In this document: one piece after another, positions 55,511 through 64,000 of the stretch
Position numbering within the stretch: the first letter of the stretch is position 1
How the letters are laid out: every line of letters begins with the position of its first letter
From: Larix kaempferi
Taxonomy: Eukaryota; Streptophyta; Pinopsida; Pinales; Pinaceae
Assembly: GCA_027924585.1 (NCBI GenBank)
Contig: BSBM01000711.1
Coordinates: 9,548,501-9,612,500, forward strand
Direction of reading: 5' to 3'
DNA: 64,000 bases
Made by a program: the position numbers and the translations under genes
The notes under the pieces: generated by a model
Seen by the model: only the letters and a program-made list of their open reading frames with translations
What the model was told of the DNA's origin: nothing
Databases searched by the model: none

Positions 55511-56880
55511 ATGGATACCCCATGTGATATTATACTTACTAGTTTTAACTATTTCACATTGAAATCTTGTATGGAGGATGTCCTACGAAGTAGGAGACTT
55601 TATCGAATTACCTCAGGGAAAGAAAAAGAGCCCACTGATGCTGATAAGAAAATAAAATGGGCCAATAAATGTGACGAATCCTGTTGATTGATTGGGATGT
55701 CAATCTCTATTGATTTACGATTCCACATATCTAGAATTGATGAACCGGATCAAGCTTGGGAAAAATTGGAATCTGTGTTTGGTAAACACAATGAGATTCA
55801 AGGTCACTAGCTATAAAATGAGTTAATTTACTTAAAACCAACTGATTTTTCATGCATTCAATATTATCTAAGTACAAAACTTTTCGACTCTTATTTGTAG
55901 AATGCAAAATTAAAAGAGAAGACAAGCAATGCATTTATCATATTCTTTCCAAACATGGACCTGCATATTCTATTTTTGTATCTACATTTTAATCCATGAA
56001 AGAATCCTTGAATCCAACTAACTATAAAGAGCCTACTCTTGAATCTTTTTGTGATTCTTTGATTAGAGAGCAGGATAATCTCATACATCTTGGAATTATT
56101 AACAATGCAAATACATATGGAAAATCGTTGTGGGCACAATAGAAAGAGACGTCCAAGCATCCCAAGAAGCAAAATATTCGCAATAATAAGCCAAACAAGG
56201 GTCCCAAACCCTGTTAGCTAGATTATTATTGAAAAAATGACAAAGGAAACAAACCAAAAGGTAAGAATATTGAGCATCATTGCAACTTTTGCGGGAAATA
56301 TATTCATCATCAATCTAAATGTTTCAAGAAGATGGAAGTCTTGGAAGCATCAATAAAGAAGCGCCACATCAACCTTGATTCATCTTCAGAATCTTCATCT
56401 CACAGACATGCACTTTGTGCTTCTGGTTTTTCCTAAAATGCATCTTCTTCTTCTACTTAGAATGAGTGGCTCATTGATTCTAGATCATCTTATCATATGG
56501 ATAAGGATAAAGCCATATTTTCTACTATGCATGAATGTAACACCAAAAAAATATTTGTTGGTGATGATATATCTCTTAGTGTTGTAGGCTCTAGAATAGT
56601 TCCAGTAGATAATGGACAGTTTAGTGATGTACTGTATGTTCCAAGAATTTCCTTCAATTTGTTGTTAGTTTATCAAATCATTCATTTTGGTAAAGGTAAA
56701 ACTGTAAGGTTTACATCTCACCAAGTTGTAATCAAGGATTTTAAAGATCCTAAGCATGTCCTAGCCACTAGAATTGTTGATGATATTACGAGGTTGCACA
56801 AGTTTAGCAAATTTGGGTCATCACCTTTTCCCTTACTTCTTGTTGCTCAGAGTGATGACTTGATCAAACTTTGGCATGAG
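55511..56880 (+). pseudogene. gag: Copia-1c gag and protease remains
   Basis: ATG 55511 gives MDTPCDIILTSFNYF..., the counterpart of 573. The knuckle near 56275-56330 reads HCNFCGKYIHHQSKC and is intact here. The protease near 56465 reads WLIDSRSSYH, so the catalytic DSG has become DSR. LYVPRISFNLLLVYQ and KHVLATRIVDD follow. Several stops are present. Confidence 0.82.
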
Positions 56881-58453
56881 TGATTTGGCCACATAAATTA
56901 TCCCTCATTGCAACAACTATGTAAAGAATAATGGTGATAGGCCTTCCGATGGTATCTTTCATGGATGTGTTTGTTTTGGTTGTGTACTTGGAAAACATCA
57001 CCGGGATAGTTTTGACAAACGTACTTCTTCGCATGCCTCGCCCCCCTTGGAGCTTGTGCATAGTGAATTGTGTGGTCCTCTTCCACCTACTTCCTCTTTC
57101 GGTTTCAAATACTTCTTACCTTTCATTGATGATTACTCTATACACACTTGGGTTTATTTACTAAAACTTAAGAGCGAAGTATTTAACATGTTCTTGGCCT
57201 ACAAGGCCCTTGTTGAAAAACAATATGGTCATCAAATTATTAAGTTAAGATCTAATAATGGGGGAGAATATGTTAACAACAAGTTCAATGCTTACTGCAC
57301 TGAACAAGGAATCCAACAACAACACATGGTTCCATATACACCACAACAAAATGGTGCAGCTGAACGAAAGAACTGCACTTTAATAGAAATGGCTAATTGT
57401 ACGCTTCAAGCTAAGGGACTAAGTCTTCAAGTTTGGGTTGAATCCATAAATTGTGCAAATTACATAGTTAATCGCACCCCCACTAAATCTTTACAAGATA
57501 TCACATAGGAAGAAGCATGGAGTAAATTTAAACCAAATGTAAGTCACTTCTGTGTGTTTGGTAGTGAATCATGGGCTCATATTCTAAATGAAAAACGGAA
57601 AGCATTGCATCCTAAAAGTGAAAACTGCATATTTGTTAGATATTCTAAAAATGTAAAAGGTTATAGACTTCCTCAGCCACAATCTCATGATATAATTATT
57701 AGAAGAGATGTTAAATTTGATGAAAATATCTTGGCTTGCGAGCCTAACTCGATGTTTGTTCCATCTCTGTCCTACGAGCCTAATTCGGCGCATGCAAGCC
57801 TAATTCAACGGTTGTGCCTTCTTCTACTCACAAATTTCTTGACAACATTCCAATTCCAGTTTCTGATGATGACAATGAGGATGAAATTCCACCTCTGCTT
57901 GATCATTTTCCTCTAGGTGCACCACCACAATCGCTTCCTCGATGCGTCTGTTCAACACGTGAAGGAGTTGGTGATCTTGCCGGTGATCCTAGAGAACAAT
58001 GACGAACTCATTCTCAGCTCTAGCGAGCCTCTTCTCTTTTGGCTCAATTTTTCGAGAATCATGATCCAGATACTTTTGTGGAAGCTTCTGGGAATCCAGA
58101 TTGAGATGCAACTATGGATGAAGCATATCGTTCCTTAATGGAGAAAGATACCTGGGATCTTGTCCCTCTTCCAAAAGGAAGAAAACTTGTCAAATATAAA
58201 TGGGTCTACAGAACTAAGTATGCCTCAGACGAAAGTGTTGAAAGGATTAAGGCGAGGCTAGTTTCCAAAAGTTTTTCCCAAGTTCAAGGAATTGACTACA
58301 ATGAAACCTTTTCCCCTGTCGCAAAAATGAAGTCCATCCACCTTGTTCTTTCCCTTGCAGCATTACATGGTGATTTACAGGAGGAAATTTACATGGAACA
58401 GCCTCCTCGTTATGTTCAAAATGTCTCTAACTTTGTTTGTGTCCTTAAAAGAT
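56881..58453 (+). pseudogene. pol: Copia-1c integrase and RT start
   Basis: GHINYPSLQQLC and the pre-integrase zinc region are partly readable (56885-57010). The integrase has HSELCGPLP (first Asp now Glu), RSNNGGEYVN (second Asp now Asn) and NGAAERKN (Glu present). The RT start at 58114-58450 is open: TWDLVPLPKGRK, KYKWVYRTKYASDESVERIKARLVSKSFSQ, ETFSPVAKM. It breaks at VCVLKR where the CACTA element begins. Confidence 0.87.
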
Positions 58454-58720
58454 CACTAGCAAATCATCACCCAAAATCCGACGAGATTTCACCTTTAAAA
58501 TCACGAAATTTGAATTTTTTTTTTTTAATTGATAGAAGTGTCTGTCGGATATCCGACGACCGTTGGATATTTGACTACAGTTGTCGGATATTCGAAAACA
58601 ATTGTCATATTTCTGACAACTCCGACGATGCTCAAGTTGTCGGATATCCGACATGTATTTTATAACGATAACTATGCTGAAGTGGTCGGATATCTGAGAT
58701 CTATTTTAGAATGGTAACTA
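58454..58720 (+). repeat. CACTA terminal and subterminal repeats
   Basis: The CACTA end is followed by palindromic TGTCGGATATCCGACG (58542), degenerate copies near 58560 and 58583, TTGTCGGATATCCGACAT near 58636 and GGTCGGATATCTGAG near 58685. In other CACTA elements such subterminal motifs bind the small transposon protein; here that is inference. Confidence 0.8.
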
Positions 58721-58954
58721 TAATGAAGTCGTCGAATTTTGATGAACATTTATATTTTAAAATCTATCAATTTCGAAACATTCTGACATGTTTTTGATAT
58801 ATTGATGGTTTGCGGAAATTATTTTATTTTTCGACGGATTGTTTTCCGTAAAAGAATACATCATTATTTCTATTGTTTTTGTGACTAAAAATAGCGAAGT
58901 GTGGAGCTTTATTTTCTAATATCGATTATATTCATTCAATTTCTTTATGAGAAA

Positions 58955-59167
58955 ATGTCAAATAACAATATTCCTGATCTAGACGAACAAAATCGACAAT
59001 TGCTTGCTAGATTGTGGGATGGATTGAAAAGAAAGGGTGATGTGAAATGTTATTGTCCATGTAGTCAATGAAGAGGCTTTAAGAGGAGAAGAATAAAGAT
59101 CACAACAGCCATAAAACATTGTAGGGAACATGGACACGCTGAGGGGGGACATGAATACCATCCATTT
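58955..59167 (+). pseudogene. CACTA transposase, N-terminal exon
   Basis: ATG 58955 gives MSNNNIPDLDEQNRQLLARL and then DVKCYCPCSQ with a TGA (59069). HCREHGHAEGGHEYHPF follows. This is the transposase-associated Cys/His domain found in front of TNP2. The donor TTT|GTAAGT is at 59168. Confidence 0.75.
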
Positions 59168-59279
59168 GTAAGTTTTGCATTATATATGTTTTTATATTGA
59201 CTGCTTTTGTAAATATATGTATTATTTTAATATTTATTATATTGACTTTTATCTATTGATGTTTTCATGTAATTATAAA

Positions 59280-59648
59280 TGAAATACATCCTATGACATA
59301 TCATCTAAAGGAAGTGCTTTCAGAACAAGTATCGGAGGAACATGGAGCTATGAATAATGGAGAACAAGTTAATGATCATATTGAAGAAGATGATCATACT
59401 GATAACATAGTTGAATATGATGGTACAAATACTTTGATCCATGATTCATTTAATGTTAGAATGGATGATGATGATGATCATGAAATTGATGATCATTTGA
59501 TGATATTCATGATTTACCTCTTCTTGAGAAGGCATACAAACCCCTTTATGAGGGCTCCAACACAAATCTTCTCTCTGCTATATTGTTGATAATGAACTTG
59601 AAGGTTATGAATGGTATTTCAAACATATCAGTCACATGGATGTTAAGG
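59280..59648 (+). pseudogene. CACTA transposase, acidic exon
   Basis: It holds an Asp/Glu-rich stretch (NDHIEEDDHTDN, DDDDDHEIDDH). After a frame change it reads EKAYKPLYEGSNTNLLSAILL, typical of the TNP2 upstream region. A donor AAG|GTATGT is at about 59649. Confidence 0.7.
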
Positions 59649-59818
59649 TATGTAATATATTTCATCACATAATATATAATATGATCGCGTTAAAGGTTAT
59701 CACTGTTCATCTAATAATTTTATTTTTAATTCATAATTCAAATTAGTACGAATGAAATGTGTTTCATTAATATAATTAATATATTATATTAACTAGATGT
59801 TTATTTTTATTTGTTGTA

Positions 59819-61089
59819 GCTTGATAGCTGAATTTTTGTTACCACTGTCAAATATTTTACCTCGCACATATCGATATTTATCTGCTATCATGGAATAAAT
59901 TGGAATGCAGTATGAAGCAATTCATGCATGCCCCAGTGACCATGTTATATATTATAATCAACCTGAATTTACAACAGAATGTCTAGAATGTCATATCGGC
60001 AGATATCGAACCGATCAAGTAACAAAAAAGGTGCCTCACAAGGTTCTTCGTTATATTGCGATTATTCCACATTTTCAATGACTGTTTAGGTGAAAAAAAA
60101 TAGCACAATTTATGGATTACCATGAATGGAACAGAAGTCAAGATGACATTATTAGAATGCTTGTAGATGGGTCTGCATTTAGAGATATGGAGGAAAAATG
60201 GCCTCATTTAAAGAAGAACCTCGTAATCTTAGGATTTCTTTGGCAACAAATGGTGTCAATCTATTTGTAGAGATGAGATCCGTTTACTCGGTGTGGCCTA
60301 TTTTTGCTATCAACAATAACATTCCTCCGTGGTTGTCAATAAAAGGGAGCACATAATGTTGTCGATTATTGTTCCAGGTATATTGTGTCTACAACTTTTT
60401 TTTAATGTAGTGGCATCTCATTTGTCGTATTTTGTTGCATAATGTCATATATATCTTTTTTATTTTTCTCTTCTGCATGGTTTATATATCTAAATGGTAC
60501 TCATAATTATATATTTTATATGTTCAAATCAATTAGGTAAGTACGAAGTTAAATATATGAATGTATATATAGAACCTCTTGTTGACGAGCTAATAAATTT
60601 ATGGAATGACATCCCTATGTATGACGTATCTAGACCAATATGAAAAAGGCAATTTCAATTCCATGCAATTCTTGTATGGACAATACATGATGCCCCAGGG
60701 TTAACCCATTTTTGTGGTTTGTAATTATAAGTTCCACTTTAATTACATTTAATTTTATGAACTAGTTAATATACTACGCATGCATGTTTTTTTAAATAAT
60801 CCATTCATTTTGTATATAATTATAATTGACATAGATCTTCCATCTCTTTATGTAGGCCTTTAGACAAAGGGAAAATTTGCATGTTCCGTTTGTGGACCTA
60901 AGATCAAATCTCGTCGTTCAAAAATATTAGGAAAGGAGGTGGTTGATGAGTATAGGCACTTCCTTTCTAAGAATCATACGTATCAAACTACCAAAAAACA
61001 TATGTTCAATGGGAAGCAAGAGACTGCATTAAAACTGCAGAGAATGACACCTCGCCTATGGAAGTTGCAATATAATAGAAATTGTCAAG
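59819..61089 (+). pseudogene. CACTA TNP2 transposase core
   Basis: Three exon-like parts are 59819-60377, 60537-60718 and 60856-61089. They read YEAIHACPSDHVIYYNQPEF, CLECHIGRYRTDQVTKKVP, FMDYHEWNRSQDD, VDGSAFRDMEEKWP, EVKYMNVYIEPLVDELINLW, WTIHDAPGLTHFCG and KGKFACSVCGPKIKSRRS. These are hallmark motifs of the TNP2 family, which cuts and joins CACTA ends in the nucleus. Introns have GT-AG ends. Stops (for example near 59898 and 60080) and a frame change after 60205 show decay. Confidence 0.85.
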
Positions 61090-61185
61090 GTACGTATGAA
61101 TCATCGTATATGAAATGTTATGTATTTTTTTTATTGTGTGTTGTTTACTATAATTGACATTGATTTCTGTAATTTCATTATAAAC

Positions 61186-62390
61186 TGCGATTCATGATGG
61201 CCATCATGATCAGGAAGGAATTAATGGGCTTCCAGGAGGAATGAAAAGTTATCCTAAACAATTTAGTAGGTTGCGCTACTATGAGCACCTACAAATTGCT
61301 CATCTGTTTGATACAATGAATATCAGAAAGAATGTGAGTGAAACATTTGGCAAATATTTAATGGAAAGAGTGAGAAAGAAGAAATTGACAAAATTTGCGA
61401 AGACATTCAAGAAGGAAAAAATGCAATAAAAAACACCATTCAATTTCATAGCACTGGAGACGAAATTAATATAAACTCACTTCCATGGATGTTAACGGAG
61501 CAGCAAAGTAATGTTGTAAAAGAAGTCATGCGAAAAATTAAATTTCCCATTGGATTTTGTGCGAACATGAAGAATATCATAACAAAGAAAGGTGGTTTTG
61601 CAGGGGTGAAAACGCATGATTGTCATGTCTTCATGAAGGTAATTATTATGGTATGCATATAATTTTTTAATTTTTTAATTCCAGTGCATATTGTTGGTAT
61701 TTTGTTTGTCAACTCTTTGTTTAAAAAAATGAAATGATTTGTATATTTTTACAGTATGTTCTACGTCTCTTTCTATCAGACAACTTCGACAACAATGTCA
61801 AACAAGTTATATATAATCTCAAGAAATACATGAGGTAAGTAGCGATTTTTTTGCATGTGCTTAGTGTTTTTTTAATTCATCATAGAACTTATATTTCATT
61901 TTTTTTCACTAATTCATGTTATGTAATATAATTTTTTTGTTTGTTAAATCTCATGATTGGCTCACGTCACTTGTAGATGGTTGTCATCTAAAGAAATCCA
62001 TAAAGAAGATATAAAGTATTAGAGGAGAGAAATTCCTCATCTCATGTGTGAAATGTAGAAGCATCTACCTTCGGCATTTTTCAATGCACAGGAACACTAC
62101 CTCATACACCAAGTTGAGGAGATTGAATTGTGTGGACCTGTACACTCAAGGTCCATGTGGATGGTTGGGAGGAACTTGATATTTATGAAGGGTTTGGTTA
62201 GAAAACAAGAACATGCTGAGGGTTCTATGATGTAGGGATATATGGTATACCAAAACATGTTGTATATTAGTGAATATCTTCCTAAATTAGTGTCAAAGCT
62301 CAATTTACATCGCATTTGTGATCCAGACTCCAATAAAAATTTCGAAGGGGAGTACCCGAAGGGGAAAGGTAGATCAAGGAAGGTGAAAGT
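61186..62390 (+). pseudogene. CACTA transposase, DUF4218 region
   Basis: Exon-like parts are 61186-61638, 61755-61834 and 61977-62390. Motifs include IKFPIGFCANMKNIITKKGG, GVKTHDCHVFMK and LPSAFFNAQEHYLIHQVEEI, then CGPVHSRSMWMVGRNL. This matches the DUF4218 segment that follows TNP2 in CACTA transposases. TAG codons near 62022, 62057 and 62233 interrupt it. Confidence 0.82.
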
Positions 62391-62887
62391 TAATATAATA
62401 CATTTGACTGTTGATATATATATATATCATACATATTCTATTTTTATATTCAATATATTGCATCAATTAAGAGTGTATACTTTCTTAAGTGAATATACAT
62501 TTGTATTGAATTTTAATTTTATTGTCATCAAACAGTTGGTCGAGAGTGGGATGCACTTAATTTATACATCGCAAACAATCTTGACTAAATGAAGGAATGG
62601 ATTGAATGATGTGAAAAATCTGGTCATGGAATATCATGCGAAGGTGTGGCTTTGACATTAGTTAAAGCAGCACATCATAATGGAGATACCAATCTTACAC
62701 TAAGGGAAATCGATTTAACATATGGTTTTAAAGATAAGCAGGAAAGCATATTTATCAACCACATTATTTATTTATTTTGCAAACATATTGATGTACACGT
62801 TGATTTTTTTCCCTTTATGGCATAAACATGCATTTAATCATAACTATTGTATCATTATGTAATCTTTTCATGTATCGCTTGTTGTAG
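62391..62887 (+). other. Intron-like and weakly coding CACTA stretch
   Basis: AT-rich sequence with TATATATATA near 62415. Residual coding (REWDALNLYIANN..., GVALTLVKAAHHNG) lies near 62540-62670 with stops. It ends in an acceptor-like TTGTTGTAG before 62888. Confidence 0.55.
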
Positions 62888-63611
62888 GTAAAACACCATA
62901 AGGCTATGTGGTGCAATGGTTGTAGATATCGCATCAAAAAGTTGGATGAAATGAGGAAAAAATCAGATTGTGGGATATCTGCAGTATTTGAGGTAACTAA
63001 TGTTTTCTCTAGAAGTGACATATAACCAGAACTCTCAGAAAATCGATACTATGGGTATTTCAAAATATTATTTAGTGTGACTTTAACTCCTTCAAGGTAG
63101 TTCTTTTTGTTGTCAAATGGTACAGGTTACGATTGAATCAATGCGATCTCGATAAAACTATTATTGAACATGATAATGGTTTTACCATGGTTAATACAAG
63201 GTTGCTTGAGCCAGGAACGGATCCCTATGTTCTTCCAACCCAATGTGAATAGGTATTTTACTATGAGGTTCCAGCTAGAGTGGTTTGGTCATTTGTTGTG
63301 AGACACGATCCAAGGGGAAGGCTGGTAAGGTATAACGTAGAGGAAGGTAATGAAGAGGGTCTCAAAGAAGAAGACGATGTTGAAGATGATCAACATGAGT
63401 TAGATGCTCATGTTCCATAAGAATATGTCGAAGAATTAGTTGAATCAGATGATGTAGCAAACAATGTCCATGAAGATGATATCGACGATGACATGATGAT
63501 CGTAACTGACATCGATGACGATGATGATATGGCCAATCCTTACAATGTTGACTCTAGATCAGATGATACAGATGATAACTTGGATGATGAAAGTGATGAT
63601 CAAGTCCATTG
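62888..63611 (+). pseudogene. CACTA transposase, DUF4216 region and acidic tail
   Basis: VKHHKAMWCNGCRYRIKKLD (62888-62992) is followed by ENRYYGYF near 63040, RLRLNQCDLDKTIIEHDNG near 63125 and VPARVVWSFVVRHDPRG near 63270. This is the DUF4216 pattern at the C-terminus of CACTA transposases. The tail from about 63350 is very rich in Asp/Glu and ends at TGA 63609-63611. In-frame TAG (63250) and TAA (63418) occur. Confidence 0.82.
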
Positions 63612-64000
63612 AAGTGTACGAGGTATGCCTTAATATATCCACTCTATATATTTTGATTTAATATTGCGATATAAATATTGAATTTTATTGGTACGTATAA
63701 ATTAATTGTTTCTTAGTGTTTTTTTCCATTTTCCTCTATGTTGGCATATGCTATAATTACAAACATTGATTCTTATAAAGTATGACAAAAAACACATTTA
63801 ATTTTTTTTTACATAGATTTTGTCAAGTCATGGGGAATTGAGAGTGATGTGACGGGGGGGAGGGGCCATAGGAGCTTCCACCTTCACATGGTTGGCCATT
63901 TTTAGTAGAGAATATTAAATTATTCTCGAAACAAAGAGAAGATCAGTAAGGAAATGCATAATTATGATCATGTTAACCCAAATGGCGTGCTTGGTCATGT
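63612..64000 (+). other. CACTA sequence after transposase
   Basis: AT-rich sequence with a G-run (GACGGGGGGGAGGGG near 63852). No gene or terminal repeat is visible before the window ends. Confidence 0.5.

Larger units (their letters stand above)
54131..58453 (+). mobile_element. Copia-1c, truncated at both ends
   Basis: It starts inside its 5' LTR (cut by Copia-3) and ends in RT (cut by the CACTA element). It aligns with Copia-1a but without the gypsy-2a insertion, and gives the empty target site near 56950-56963. Confidence 0.88.
58454..64000 (+). mobile_element. CACTA (En/Spm) transposon, 5' part
   Basis: The element starts CACTAGCAAATC at 58454, inside Copia-1c RT; the uninterrupted site is near 8460 in Copia-1a. 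Subterminal palindromic repeats follow and then a multi-exon TNP2-type transposase. The 3' end is outside the window, so the terminal repeat and the 3-bp target duplication cannot be checked. Confidence 0.85.

Noticed and set aside
1-64000. tRNA, rRNA or organelle insertion
   Set aside because: I saw no tRNA cloverleaf or rRNA-like stretch by eye; the tRNA-like words found are primer binding sites.

Overview
The window is repeat-dense seed-plant nuclear DNA. Nearly every recognisable coding stretch comes from an LTR retrotransposon or a CACTA transposon. The evidence is Ty1/copia and Ty3/gypsy gag-pol remains, tRNA-Met-type primer binding sites, LTRs starting TG and ending CA, 5-bp target duplications, introns with AG|GTATGT donors and a TNP2-type transposase. 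A large, TE-rich genome such as a gymnosperm would fit, but the sequence does not prove the taxon. No complete host gene is visible. A 39-codon exon-like end (18183-18302) is the only candidate.

Layout. Positions 1-18187 recur almost perfectly at 20410-38595. I read this as a tandem duplication of a 20,408-bp unit, with the copy junction at 18187/18188, or as a false duplication made during assembly. Each copy holds, left to right: a minus-strand Copia fragment ('Copia-4'); a decayed plus-strand Copia ('Copia-1a'); inside it a minus-strand, internally deleted gypsy element ('gypsy-2a', TSD TATCT), which itself carries a solo LTR (TSD ATTTC); then a plus-strand relative ('gypsy-2b') whose leader is split by a Tat-like Ty3/gypsy element. 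Copy 1 of the Tat element stops inside integrase. Copy 2 continues and is full length (30558-44809, 724-bp LTRs, target CTTGG).

The Tat-like element is the most interesting part. Its own RNase H lacks the first catalytic Asp. An intact second RNase H of the plant/archaeal type sits downstream of integrase as a separate reading frame. A plant-mobile-domain-like gene runs antisense between that RNase H and the 3' LTR, with a candidate TATA box and intron. Arrays of eight 33-bp units of one family occur in the 5' leader and, in opposite orientation, at the 5' end of the antisense gene.

To the right, gypsy-2b resumes (44810-47055: leader, gag, protease) and is cut by 'Copia-3' (47056-54130, two 646-bp LTRs, interior largely replaced by tandem repeats and unassigned sequence). 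Next comes 'Copia-1c' (54131-58453), a second member of the Copia-1 family, which is cut by a CACTA (En/Spm) element (58454 to beyond 64000) with TNP2, DUF4218 and DUF4216 regions. Relative order: Copia-1a, then the gypsy-2 insertions, then the solo LTR, Tat and Copia-3, and much later the 20.4-kb duplication.

All coding calls come from reading translations and motifs by eye; no database search was run. Element names are local labels.
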